A stretch of DNA of 64,000 bases from Haloarcula amylovorans (lineage in GTDB: Archaea > Halobacteriota > Halobacteria > Halobacteriales > Haloarculaceae). Location: positions 1 to 64,000 of the forward strand of contig NZ_SRIF01000010.1 in NCBI RefSeq assembly GCF_004681185.1. The letters run 5' to 3'. The translations under genes and the position numbers were made by a program. The notes beneath the pieces are model-generated. The model saw only the letters and a program-made list of their open reading frames with translations. It was not told the DNA's origin and did not search any database. This document shows, piece after piece, positions 24,360 to 32,594 of this stretch (positions are counted from its first letter, which is position 1; the number at the start of each line of letters is the position of its first letter).

Positions 24360-24851
24360 TTAGAAGTGGATGTCAGTGGGCACGATCCAGAGCTCTTCAC
24401 TCTCCTCGAGGAGTCGATCCAGCTGCCCACGGTGGCGAATACCGGTTCCGTGTTCGGTGTACAGGAAGATCGTCGGGCCGTCGTACGCACCGACTTGGTG
24501 GAAGGCGTGCCGGGCGAGGTCCTCGTCGCGCATGATCTCCTCGTCGGAGAGCTCGTCGATGGCCTCTTTCACCCGGTCGAGATTGCGCTCGAACTCTTCC
24601 TTCGTCGCCTCCCAGCCACGCTCGACCAAGTCTTGGCCGTCTTCGGAGTCGACGGGGGCTGCAGTCGGCAACTCTCCCCATCGCGCCTTCCCCGAAGCGG
24701 ACGTGTCCGCCTCGTCGAAGGTCACGTGGTAGTCGAAGACGGCGCCGGCGTGTGGGTCCGCACCGACCAGGCGGTCGAACACCGTCTTTCCGGTGGCCAG
24801 TGCGTCGTCGTGCGTCGATTCTTCTACCAGAGCGTAAATTACCATGTGCAT
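24360..24851 (-). CDS. Hypothetical protein of haloarchaeal plasmids
   Basis: The product has about 163 residues from the Met-His-Met-Val-Ile-Tyr start; the frame is open 23 codons further upstream but that part is Arg-rich and unlike the rest. It has a first beta strand, an alpha helix (Asp-Asp-Ala-Leu-Ala-Thr-Gly-Lys-Thr-Val-Phe), a long charged helix and a final Leu-Trp-Ile-Val-Pro-Thr-Asp strand. I do not recognise a function. It is the middle gene of a three-gene operon. Confidence 0.6.
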   Translation of the reverse strand: MHMVIYALVEESTHDDALATGKTVFDRLVGADPHAGAVFDYHVTFDEADTSASGKARWGELPTAAPVDSEDGQDLVERGWEATKEEFERNLDRVKEAIDELSDEEIMRDEDLARHAFHQVGAYDGPTIFLYTEHGTGIRHRGQLDRLLEESEELWIVPTDIHF

Positions 24852-24957
24852 CTCGAACACCTCGAAGCGCCGACGCACCGGGAGTGGTTGCTCGCTCGCT
24901 CTTGCTGCGCCGGCACCCATCGCCGGCGCTCGAAAAACCTGATCTAGCGGTCGATTC

Positions 24958-25374
24958 TTAGGACTCGGTCGCTCGGTCGACTGTGATGGTTAGATCGCCC
25001 GACGCGTAGTCAGCTTCGAAGTCGACGGTGAACGCATCCGAGTCGTACGCGGCGTGGTAGGCGCGGTGACGCTCGAGCGAGCCGGTCGCGTTGAAGTGGA
25101 AGAACGCAGCCGACGTGTAGGGCTTGCTCTGAGTCTCAACTTGCGTCTCGACTGACGCCGGCAGTGCGATCTGTGGCGTGTCGGTGTCGATACTCACCGC
25201 GAACTCCTTTGCCTCCTCGACGGACGCTTGCGAATGGGTTGGCGTCTCGACAGTGAGCACGTTCACCGGGGTTTCCGTCTCGTCGGTGAACAGGACGTCT
25301 TCGAACGTGTGTGTCCCGAGGATTGCCTCGAGACCCAACTCGCAGTCGTGAAACGGGTTGTCGTCTGAGGTCAT
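24958..25374 (-). CDS. Hypothetical acidic protein, first gene of a three-gene operon
   Basis: The product has 138 residues, rich in Thr, Asp and Glu with beta-strand character in the last 60 residues. It has no signal, membrane helix or metal motif. I recognise no family. It precedes the 24851-24360 gene by ~106 bp on the same strand and is divergent from the beta-propeller lipoprotein gene, with ~127 bp between them. Confidence 0.55.
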   Translation of the reverse strand: MTSDDNPFHDCELGLEAILGTHTFEDVLFTDETETPVNVLTVETPTHSQASVEEAKEFAVSIDTDTPQIALPASVETQVETQSKPYTSAAFFHFNATGSLERHRAYHAAYDSDAFTVDFEADYASGDLTITVDRATES

Positions 25375-25501
25375 TGAATCACGAGCCTACGGCGGGGCTC
25401 ACCCATTCCTACCCCAGAAAAACAGCTGCGGCCACGAAGCAGATCGACCACCGAACTGACGTCCAAACCCCTATGGGTTTCGTCTCCAATTATTTGAGGA
25501 G

Positions 25502-26680
25502 ATGCCCTCCATTTCTCGCCGCCAATTCCTTGCGATCTCGGCCACGTCAGCCCTTACGACCACCGCCGGCTGTCAGACTACCTCGTGTACACCGATCAAC
25601 CCTGGCGTTGCGCGCTGGCCCCAGGCGCGAAGTACCGCTTTGAACACCAACGCTGTTCCCGACCAGCCGACGCTCACCGCTGGCGGCGATTACTGGACGA
25701 CCACCCTCGCAGATGACATCGATATCACCGGCCTCGTTGCCGCTAACAACACGGCTGTCGTCGCCGGCCATACGCCCGGGGAGCACAACGGCATCCTGAC
25801 CACCGTGAAACTCGACGACGGGGCCTCCGATACGACTCACCAACTCAATCGGCGACCGACTGGGCCGCCAGCTCTCGTCGGCTCAATCGCTGTCATACCC
25901 GTCTTGGGTGACTTCACCGACCCGTCGACCGGCGGCCTCGTCGCACTCGATACCGCTAGCTGGACTACCACGTGGACACACGATGCGGCTGGCCGGCCGA
26001 ACCCGCCAACCGTCGCCGACGGTCTCCTCGTTGCAACGAGCGACCACGGCGACGTGACTGCGCTTGATGCGTCTGCTGGTGATACCCGGTGGACGCGGAC
26101 GTTCGGTGACGATCATCAGCGTGCGAGCATCCCTGCTCCGCCGGCCGTCGACGACGATTACGTGTACATCACTGCTGACGGTTCTGCCGCCCAGGGAATC
26201 TACGCGCTTGACCGCGAGACTGGTGAGACACAGTGGGAGATCCCCGGCCCGAACGTCCCAGAACCGCTGGTTCGCGCCGGGGATGTTGTTCTCGCCAGTT
26301 ACGACCGCTACGAACTCGTGGCGTTCGATGCCGCGAGTGGGGAGAGACAGTGGTCGAAGGCGATATATGATGGTGACCTGTTTGCGCCAGTGGTCGGGCA
26401 TAGCCGCGTCTTCAGCGCGGATAAGGAAACCGTGTACACGCTTGCCCTGGAAAATGGCGATGTTCACTGGGAGCAGACTCTCGATGTCGCAGGCTCGCCA
26501 TTGGTCGTTGGAGAGTCGGTCGTCGTTCCGACGACTGACCGAATTATGGGTCTGAACATTGAGGACGGTAGCGAGCTGTGGGCTGTATCCGAGGCCTTTT
26601 CGACGGGATGCATCCCTGTCAGCCGTGGTCTCCTTTACACGTCAGAGAATACGGTGACGTTACGAACGAACTGTGACTAA
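25502..26680 (+). CDS. PQQ-type beta-propeller lipoprotein
   Basis: The product has 392 residues. Arg6-Arg7 and a lipobox ending Thr-Ala-Gly-Cys24 indicate Tat export. The body contains repeated Leu-Asp/Ala...Gly-(Asp/Glu)-(Thr/Arg)-x-Trp units (for example Asp-Ala-Ser-Ala-Gly-Asp-Thr-Arg-Trp and Asp-Arg-Glu-Thr-Gly-Glu-Thr-Gln-Trp) characteristic of PQQ/BamB-like propeller blades. There are six to seven blades. No PQQ ligand set is obvious, so it may be a scaffold rather than a dehydrogenase. Its 3' end overlaps the next, opposing remnant by a few bases. Confidence 0.8.
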   Translation: MPSISRRQFLAISATSALTTTAGCQTTSCTPINPGVARWPQARSTALNTNAVPDQPTLTAGGDYWTTTLADDIDITGLVAANNTAVVAGHTPGEHNGILTTVKLDDGASDTTHQLNRRPTGPPALVGSIAVIPVLGDFTDPSTGGLVALDTASWTTTWTHDAAGRPNPPTVADGLLVATSDHGDVTALDASAGDTRWTRTFGDDHQRASIPAPPAVDDDYVYITADGSAAQGIYALDRETGETQWEIPGPNVPEPLVRAGDVVLASYDRYELVAFDAASGERQWSKAIYDGDLFAPVVGHSRVFSADKETVYTLALENGDVHWEQTLDVAGSPLVVGESVVVPTTDRIMGLNIEDGSELWAVSEAFSTGCIPVSRGLLYTSENTVTLRTNCD

Positions 26681-27675
26681 TCGGGTTGGACTGGGCGGAG
26701 GTTGGAGTTGGGGATGAGCAGCTCCTGTCGGTCTCCGACCCGCTCAGCGAGCTTCCCTTTCAGGTACTGTCTCGCCGTCGACGGCGTGAAGACGCCCTTG
26801 TCGAGCATATCGCCGACGACGTCTTTGAGGGCCGCGAACTGTCCCTGCAGGTGGCCGTCGCCGACCTGCTCGCTGTCGTACCAGCGCACCGTCGCGAGCG
26901 CGCCGTTCCCGACCGTCTCTCCCTGTTCGACTGTCTCCGAATCGTACTGAAGGCCGAACCACAGCGTCCGGTAGGCGTCACCTCGAACGTCGTCGACACC
27001 ACGAAGAACGCCTCGTGGTGGAGGTAGTCGAGATGGTCCGCGTCGAGATGCGACGCCTCGTGGATACCGTTCCCCCGCTGGTCGTAGAGGCGCGTCGGGG
27101 GCTGCTCCGGACGCTCCGACGCTCCCTGCCCGTGCCACTCAGTCCGGTCACGGACGGCACTGAGAAGCCGCTCACCTTCCCCTGCCGACACCTGTACCGC
27201 GTCGGGAAGTGAGGGCCATTGCTCGGCCAGCTGGCGCGCCGGCGCCTCGTCGAGATCGTAGATGAGCGTGTAGTCGTCGACGGCCGGCTCCGTCTCGTTG
27301 GCAGAGAGGAGGTTCGCCGCGGCGCCGCCCTTCGCGACGGCACCGTAGAACGTGGTCGACTCGACGACCAGGTGGACGATGCCGAGGACCGTCGTCGCCG
27401 CTGAATCGTCCGTGCTAGTCGCGTCACCCCCGAGATGGTTGGTGAGACAGAACCGGCATTTCGTCTGGCCGTCCGGGACTGAGGCCCAACAGCACCGGCA
27501 CTCGCCGTCGGTGGCCGTCGGTGAATTGGGGTAGCCACCAGAGCTCGTCGCAACGCGTTGCCGCTGGGGATCCCCTTTACAGGCGTTGTCCAGCCTCGTG
27601 TCTGGAATGTGGGACGCCTCACCGGTCGGCCGCAGTTCCTCAAAGTCAGAATATCGGTTGGTTCATAGCTTCTGT
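26677..27675 (-). pseudogene. Zinc-finger plasmid protein broken by two frameshifts
   Basis: Read on the minus strand, one frame gives a long segment starting Phe-Glu-Glu-Leu-Arg-Pro-Thr-Gly-Glu-Ala with no start codon. It carries Cys-Arg-Cys-Cys-Trp-Ala and Cys-Arg-Phe-Cys-Leu-Thr-Asn-His, a probable zinc finger, and continues to Ala-Phe-Phe-Val-Val-Ser near 27000. The rest (Asp-Val-Arg-Gly-Asp-Ala-Tyr-Arg to Arg-Pro-Val-Gln-Pro-Asp) continues in another frame. An ATG just upstream of the first segment is in a different frame and hits a stop. So there are lesions near the start and at ~26.99-27.0 kb. The intact protein would have about 330 residues. I recall relatives on haloarchaeal plasmids, function unknown. 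Confidence 0.6.
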
Positions 27676-27790
27676 CAGTATCGCATTTCAACGTCCGGAC
27701 GCCCTCGCTCGCAACGCACTCTCGATTATGCGAGAAGGTACAAACATATATGGGAGTACAGCGCCAACACTATCGTAAGAGGTGCTAAGC

Positions 27791-28342
27791 ATGTCCGAAT
27801 CCCCGCGAGATGGCGTCCAGTCGTGGACCGAGTCGATGAGCGCCCGAGACCGTATTCGAGCGGTCGCCGAGACGCTTCGCGAACCGCGGTCGGTCAACTG
27901 GATCAGCGAGCAGGCCGACGCCGCCTGGAGCACGACCAACGAGGAACTCCAAGCGCTCGTCGACCAGGGCCAGCTGCGTCGCGTCGAGGCCGGCGAGACC
28001 ACGCGCTATCAGCCGGACTACACGCGACTGCTCTTCGAGGAAATCCGGACGCTCATCGAGGAGAACACTCGCGAAGAGCTACGTAACGAACTGGCGGCGA
28101 TCACCGAAGAGATCGAGGAGTGGCAGGCGACCTACGACGTCGAGACATGGGAAGAGCTCGAACAGTCGCTCGCCGACGGTGATCTCGCAAGTGCCGAGCT
28201 CCGCGAGCGCCGCGACGTCATCGCGTTCTGGCGTGAGAACGAGGAGGATCGCCGCCTCATCAAGCACGCGCTGGAACTCTACTCTGATGTCGAAGCCGCC
28301 CGCGAACAGATGACCGACGTGGCTGACCGCGCCACGAGCTAA
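27791..28342 (+). CDS. Winged-helix regulator/antitoxin candidate (DUF7342-like)
   Basis: The product has about 183 residues from ATG 27791, after a GAGGTG sequence (an ATG 9 bp upstream is also in frame). It has an N-terminal winged helix (Ser-Val-Asn-Trp-Ile-Ser-Glu-Gln-Ala-Asp-Ala-Ala-Trp-Ser-Thr-Thr) and a long charged helical C-terminus with coiled-coil character. From memory this is the haloarchaeal DUF7342 type. It is followed 18 bp later by a TumE-like protein, so the pair may be a toxin-antitoxin module in which this protein neutralises and represses. A TATA-like ACATATATG lies at 27745-27753. Confidence 0.75.
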   Translation: MSESPRDGVQSWTESMSARDRIRAVAETLREPRSVNWISEQADAAWSTTNEELQALVDQGQLRRVEAGETTRYQPDYTRLLFEEIRTLIEENTREELRNELAAITEEIEEWQATYDVETWEELEQSLADGDLASAELRERRDVIAFWRENEEDRRLIKHALELYSDVEAAREQMTDVADRATS

Positions 28343-28360
28343 TCCCCCTTCTCTCACAGA

Positions 28361-28849
28361 ATGATCTTTCTCGCCGGTCGTGACCGCTATACACAGCGGA
28401 CCCTCCTCCGCGACGTTCACGACCGATTGACGAGGCAGGCTGGGTGTGCAGACGTGCGCTATCGTCCGTCGCAACGCCGACCCCGGTACGTCATCGCGGA
28501 TGTCGATCCGACGACGTTCCTGAGTGACTCCTACGATGCGTCGACCGTACGACTCGAGATTCGCTTCTGGTACCCCGCCGGCGTCGACCATGAATACTAC
28601 CGCATCAACTGGGTCGAACCGGACCGGAACCTGATGCTCGGCTTCCACCAGGACGCCGATCATCCGGACCTTGGACCCTGTCACATTCAACTCAACCACG
28701 AAGACACGCCCGTCGCTCGGCATAGCGCGACGTTTCTCGACGCGCATCCACTCGCCGTCCTCGATGACCGACTGCAGCAGTTCCCATCGGCGGTAGAGGC
28801 GATTTACTGGGAGAATGGGACGCCCTCGCTTCCTACATGGCCGGTCTAG
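28361..28849 (+). CDS. TumE-like toxin candidate (DUF6516-like)
   Basis: The product has 162 residues. A beta-rich core includes Val-Arg-Leu-Glu-Ile-Arg-Phe-Trp-Tyr, Tyr-Tyr-Arg-Ile-Asn-Trp-Val-Glu and a His-Pro-Asp-Leu-Gly-Pro-Cys-His-Ile-Gln-Leu-Asn-His segment, like the His-containing core of TumE/DUF6516 toxins. It directly follows the wHTH protein gene. The toxin mechanism of this family is not established to my knowledge. The last 4 bp overlap the opposing TFB-like remnant. Confidence 0.6.
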   Translation: MIFLAGRDRYTQRTLLRDVHDRLTRQAGCADVRYRPSQRRPRYVIADVDPTTFLSDSYDASTVRLEIRFWYPAGVDHEYYRINWVEPDRNLMLGFHQDADHPDLGPCHIQLNHEDTPVARHSATFLDAHPLAVLDDRLQQFPSAVEAIYWENGTPSLPTWPV

Positions 28850-29158
28850 ACAGCGAGTTCATCGAGCGTCTCGTGATGCATCCGGATGGTCGTTGGCGTG
28901 ACGTTCCCTGTCTCCATGACGTCGCTTTGCGTCATCCACCGCCCCGCTTTGTAGAGGTAGGCCGCGGCGATGGCTCGATGAATCTGCCACGAAGCAGATC
29001 CTCGTTCTGGGCGCTCCGGAAGAGCTGGCACGCCTGGTCACGGACCGAATCGGAAAGCTCGAGCGCACTCGCCAACCGGCGAACTTCGCCCAGCCCGTGT
29101 GCGAGATTCCGTTCTGCTTTCGACCGCCAGCGACCACGTGTCTGTTCACGGCGCATCC
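28846..29158 (-). pseudogene. TFB-like remnant with one cyclin repeat, broken by a 1-base deletion
   Basis: The first frame reads Arg-Asn-Leu-Ala-His-Gly-Leu-Gly-Glu-Val-Arg-Arg-Leu-Ala-Ser and Leu-Ser-Asp-Ser-Val-Arg-Asp-Gln-Ala-Cys-Gln-Leu-Phe-Arg-Ser-Ala, typical of a TFB cyclin repeat. After Gly-Arg-Phe-Ile-Glu the frame shifts. Adding one G restores Ala-Ile-Ala-Ala-Ala-Tyr-Leu-Tyr-Lys-Ala-Gly-Arg-Trp, then Val-Thr-Pro-Thr-Thr-Ile-Arg, the helix-turn-helix end of a repeat, and the stop. Thus only one of the two cyclin repeats is present and no zinc ribbon. It may always have been a short TFB-like protein or it is a double wreck. Confidence 0.6.
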
Positions 29159-29346
29159 GCGCGAGTCGCCGTCGCTTCTTCGGGTATCTCCAGCACTGCT
29201 TTCGTCACGTCCTCACCGCGCTGGCACTTTTCGGCCAGCTGCTTCGCGACGACCGCTTTCGACTAGCCGCTCGTCACCTCGTCGCTGATCCGCATCGCCT
29301 GCTCGTTGACCGCCGTGAGTCCGGTCTTGGACAGTGGTGCATTCAT
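29146..29346 (-). pseudogene. Small protein gene with an in-frame TAG, coupled to the TFB-like remnant
   Basis: From ATG 29346 the frame reads Leu-Thr-Ala-Val-Asn-Glu-Gln-Ala-Met-Arg-Ile-Ser-Asp-Glu-Val and meets TAG at 29263-29265. It then continues Ser-Lys-Ala-Val-Val-Ala-Lys-Gln-Leu to a TGA that overlaps the start of the TFB-like remnant. The matching style of both sides of the stop suggests a single inactivating change. The family is unknown to me. Confidence 0.4.
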
Positions 29347-29584
29347 GGGAATTATAGAACAGTACACAAGAGGTTGATTTCATCACCGCTGGCGTGACTC
29401 ATCTGCTCAGTAGGTGTGCGTATTGGATATCGGAGTTTCTACCAGCTCAGAGAGAGGTTCCGATAGTCGTGCAAGATACAGCGCGCGTATCCATCACGTG
29501 CGACTGAATGGACGAATATCATACATAATTATTAATAAGGTAGATATATGTCGGCAGAGATTGAACTTATTGTAGGTGTAATCC

Positions 29585-29698
29585 ATGCACAAATCTCCGA
29601 TATATCGGACAGCAGAGGATATCGAATGCCCCGACTGTGAGAAACAGATTCCTATGTGTGCTGAAATTTGTCCTCACTGTGAGGTTGCCCTAGACTAA
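29585..29698 (+). CDS. 37-residue zinc-ribbon microprotein
   Basis: ATG 29585 opens 37 codons encoding Cys-Pro-Asp-Cys (residues 15-18) and Cys-Pro-His-Cys (29-32), a complete CxxC pair set for one zinc, with a third Cys at residue 25. A GGTG lies 11 bp upstream, and A/T-rich promoter-like sequence is at 29520-29550. The coding composition differs from the GC-rich surroundings. Function unknown. Confidence 0.6.
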   Translation: MHKSPIYRTAEDIECPDCEKQIPMCAEICPHCEVALD

Positions 29699-30257
29699 AT
29701 GCCAGCAAGTCGATGCTGTATCTATCCTCGATATCTTGCACGGCGTTCTGATAGACTTCAAATAAGTAGTTAGTAGTCCTGGTACGTATTTGCCCTGTAC
29801 TGATCGGTTCTAGAGTCTGTGCGCTACCGTGTCTCTATCGTGTGCAGCAGGCGGGACCGCGCGCAACGGCGTGAGCACGGTGGACCGCCGCGAGGCGCGC
29901 GCCTAGCGCCGAGCGCAGCGCTCCGTCGTCCTCGTGAGCGTCAGCGAACGAGGGCTCGGAAGACGAACAGGGTGAGTCTTCCGGTGGCGCCGCGCGCTGT
30001 CGAAAACACTCACCAGACAGTCTTCACCACCCCACTGGCTGGCCTAGGAGAGTGTCCATCAGAGAGCCAATCACGCTGGATACCCAGCCTGACTGACCCA
30101 CGTTGACGCCGTTTGCGGCTACGGCCCCAGTCCGTGCGCGTGGTTGGCTCGTCGCCGCCCCGCTCTGCCGGTGGGCGGCGACGAGGCCGCGTGCGCGAGG
30201 TAGCTCCGCGCCGACCGGACGGCTCGTCTCGACGGCGAAACCGCTGGCCGAACGGTT
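29699..30257. other. GC-rich non-coding stretch with several short palindromes
   Basis: No gene is convincing here. From about 29840 to 30000 the sequence is very GC-rich and foldable: AGGCGCGCGCCT at 29893-29904 is a perfect palindrome, GAGCGC/GCGCTC flank one base at 29911-29923, CCTCGT pairs with ACGAGG (29930-29953), and CGGAAGAC pairs with GTCTTCCG (29957-29983). It follows the 3' end of the OB-fold gene. It may be a structured RNA, a replication-related site, or a decayed element. Confidence 0.4.
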
Positions 30258-31304
30258 CTAGTCGGCCAGCGTCACCTCGACGGCCTTCGCCATGTCCATC
30301 CGGTTCGCCCATGCATGAGCGTCTGATTCCACGTCCCACGGAGCGAGTTGGGGACTCTCACCGGAACACCCGAATGACGCGCGACAGTCGCCAGTCGGCG
30401 CGGGACCGTCGCCGCGTTCGAGAATGCACATGGCCGTCTTGCTCGTTACGGCCAGCGTCTTCAGGCTGTTATACTCGCCGGGCTTGCCCCCACAGATACG
30501 CACGCGGTCGCCTTCGTGGAGGGTCCGGACCATCGCACCGCCGTGGACGGACTTGACCCAGACCGTCACCTTCGCCGTGTCGCCGTTATCGTCTTCGACG
30601 TAGGCGACTTGATACTGATTCGAGGCGGCGGGGTCCTCGATTAGATGCGTGACCGTTCCCTCGATGGTTGCCTCGTAGCCGTGGGGGTTCATATCCGCGA
30701 CCGGGACCGGCGCGTTCATCGCGGCGCGGGCGGCCGTGAGCGCACCGAAGACGCCGTCGAAGCGTGAGTCGCTCTCGGTCGTGTGGCTAGCGACGAGGCG
30801 GCTTGCTGCGGCGGTGCTGATACCCGTCTGGTCGCTGACCGTGGTGGCGTCTTGATTCACGGCGGCCAGCGCGTCGGCGTCCATGTCGGCGCGTGGGTCC
30901 GTCTCGGCTTCGAAATTGTCGGGTCGCTCTTGTTCGTGGGTGGTGAGCTGGCGGGCCGAGGCTTCGCGGTCGATCTCGTCGTGGGCATCGCGGGCCTGCT
31001 TGGAGTGGCGGGCTTGTTCGGCGTTTTCGCCGTGGCGTTGCTCTTGGGCAGCGAGCGTCTCACCGTGGCGGCGATCCGGGGCGACATCGGTCGAGCGGGT
31101 CCAGTCGTAGTCGTTCTGTCGAGCGTAGTAGTTCCCGCGAGAGTCACTGCCGCGGTTGGGGCGGTAGTCGAGTTCGTCGCCGTTTGCGGTTTCGGCGACT
31201 TCCTGTAGAAGGTGCTCGGGACCACCGTCGACGTGGGCACCGAGTTGCAGCTGCTGGTCAATATCGGACGATGCTTTCTTACTGCCGGAGTCGTTAGCGT
31301 ACAT
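30258..31304 (-). CDS. OB-fold single-strand DNA-binding protein of plasmid type
   Basis: The product has about 348 residues from ATG 31304; the frame is open 9 codons further upstream. The N-terminal 130 residues are polar and rich in Asp, Arg, Gln and His. A short helical region follows at about 130-185. From about 205 to 300 an OB fold is recognisable: Tyr-Glu-Ala-Thr-Ile-Glu-Gly-Thr-Val, Tyr-Val-Glu-Asp-Asp-Asn-Gly-Asp-Thr-Ala-Lys-Val-Thr-Val-Trp and Gly-Asp-Arg-Val-Arg-Ile-Cys-Gly-Gly-Lys. It resembles RPA/SSB-like proteins of haloarchaea. It could protect DNA during replication or transfer; module 2 follows 1.9 kb away. An 8-bp inverted repeat overlaps the start region. Confidence 0.7.
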   Translation of the reverse strand: MYANDSGSKKASSDIDQQLQLGAHVDGGPEHLLQEVAETANGDELDYRPNRGSDSRGNYYARQNDYDWTRSTDVAPDRRHGETLAAQEQRHGENAEQARHSKQARDAHDEIDREASARQLTTHEQERPDNFEAETDPRADMDADALAAVNQDATTVSDQTGISTAAASRLVASHTTESDSRFDGVFGALTAARAAMNAPVPVADMNPHGYEATIEGTVTHLIEDPAASNQYQVAYVEDDNGDTAKVTVWVKSVHGGAMVRTLHEGDRVRICGGKPGEYNSLKTLAVTSKTAMCILERGDGPAPTGDCRASFGCSGESPQLAPWDVESDAHAWANRMDMAKAVEVTLAD

Positions 31305-31330
31305 TGTCTTTCGGTAGCCACGGAAAGACA
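31305..31330. promoter_or_regulatory. Inverted repeat at the start of the OB-fold gene
   Basis: TGTCTTTC and GAAAGACA are separated by 10 bp immediately upstream of ATG 31304. A second AAAGACA occurs near 31422. A repressor acting on the OB-fold gene would fit. If translation began at 31331 the repeat would be coding, which is one reason to prefer 31304. Confidence 0.4.
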
Positions 31331-31606
31331 CTTGTCGGGTGTACTAGCACCCGATTTCCTGCGGCGTGAAACTGCCTTCGTGAGCGCCGCGTGTCGTGCC
31401 TTTCCGTACATAAAGACACGGGTGCATGGTACTTAAGACCAACGACTAGAAAGTATTGCTTCAAATGGAATAAGATGGCTATAGAGTTGCTCAAAGGACG
31501 TTTTACTATTCCGAATTCAGACGAAGTTAGTATATAAATGAGGGTTAGTGGGATACCCTCGACGGCGGGGGACATCTTGTGCGGTGCGGTTCTGTGAGCA
31601 TCCCGC

Positions 31607-31714
31607 GGGGCCGCCCGAGTGCCGGATGGGTGAAAGCCCGGCACGGCCTCTGGCCGCGCCCGGAACACAGTGAGCGAAGCGAACGTCCTCGTTCCGGCGA
31701 GGGAGGGCGGCCCC
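31607..31714. ncRNA. Predicted three-stem structured element (junction fold)
   Basis: An outer perfect 10-bp stem (GGGGCCGCCC 31607-31616 with GGGCGGCCCC 31705-31714) encloses two perfect 7-bp hairpins: GTGCCGG 31619-31625 with CCGGCAC 31638-31644, and CCGGAAC 31660-31666 with GTTCCGG 31691-31697. The layout is a classical three-way junction. No protein-coding frame is supported. It could be a small RNA, a cis-acting RNA, or a DNA structure of a plasmid origin. Strand is not determined because the stems fold on either. Confidence 0.45.
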
Positions 31715-31744
31715 GAGGGTTCTGTTGGTGTGGTCGGGTGGGAC

Positions 31745-31849
31745 TGAAAGGGGCTCGGCGCTGGCGCTTGCTGTGGTCGGTTCAGCGACCCCTCTCCGAG
31801 CGCAGCGAGGAGATGTCGCTGAGCGACCGCCAGCGCCGTGGGGCTTTCA
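31745..31849. ncRNA. Second predicted hairpin element with nested stems
   Basis: The outer arms 31745-31766 and 31828-31849 match at 17 of 22 positions (TGAAAG...GGCGCTGGCG paired with CGCCAGCGCC...CTTTCA). An inner perfect 7-bp stem (CAGCGAC 31783-31789 with GTCGCTG 31815-31821) follows. It lies only 30 bp from the previous element and may be part of the same unit. I recall similar GC-rich blocks between genes on haloarchaeal replicons but cannot name them. Confidence 0.4.
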
Positions 31850-32594
31850 AGATGTGCTGGTTCTGTCTCACCACTACTGTCACCGTCAATCCGAATCTAG
31901 TTACTCCGGTTCGCTATCTCTGGAAGATTTCAGCGGTACGCGTGTTAGTCCTGCCAATTATCACCGAGATAGCGTTGCTCGACTATCTCCGGACAATCTC
32001 TGTTAATATGTAACGACATGGATCTCCAAAGTAGAATCTAGTTAGAACCCCGTCGCTCTTCTCGTCCGGAAATGCAGTACACGCCCAGAAACGGTTTTTC
32101 GTACTTGCATCTCAATCGGTGCACCATTCGGGACTACCGTTCCCGGCATCTCGCCACTCCTCACAGCCGCACAGCGGCGGCTGCTACCGCTGCATTCGAT
32201 AACACGGGGAAAACCATACCCAGCCAGTCTGTCAGTCCCACGCCGCTCACACACCAGCCTCCCGACGTATGCTCCTGGCCGCCAGCCCCACGATGTCGTT
32301 CACCGGAAACCCGGTGTCTTTCGGCTATCTGTCTGCCTCACGCCTAAGCAGAGACATCGATTCGTTGCCAAGCAGTACAATTGACGCCGAGAGTGACCAA
32401 CTGCTAACGACAGGGCAGTCATATCGATCTCGCCCTGGACTGCGTCCCACCAACTGTGCGACGTCATCGCTAAGAGTGAAAGGACCGCCCCGCGCTAGAA
32501 CACGGGGCGTAGTGGTCTGCGCCCCCTCTCTCGTAAGTAGGCAACGCGGACCATCGCTAGGTGAGACGGCATACGTGAAAAGAGCACGGGTCGC
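31850..32594. other. Non-coding gap with a decayed copy of the module 2 leader
   Basis: No gene is supported. The notable part is 32494-32534, where GCTAGAACAC and, 16 bp later, CGCCCCCTCTCTCGT repeat the sequence found just before the module 2 pilin gene (33139-33173). A CGCCCCG/CGGGGCG hairpin (32486-32492 with 32503-32509) overlaps it. The rest, including 32.05-32.45 kb, shows nothing I can identify. Confidence 0.4.

Noticed and set aside
24165..24947. 260-codon plus-strand frame
   Set aside because: Antisense shadow of two minus-strand genes; the minus-strand products have the acidic composition and zinc motifs of real haloarchaeal proteins.
30113..30556. Arg-rich plus-strand frame of 147 codons
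   Set aside because: It overlaps the OB-fold gene on the opposite strand and has the typical composition of an antisense shadow.
31579..32013. Open frame of 144 codons on the plus strand
   Set aside because: It runs through the predicted stem structures, is rich in Arg/Gly/Ser without a fold, and has no promoter or plausible start. The GC-rich palindromic sequence explains the lack of stops.
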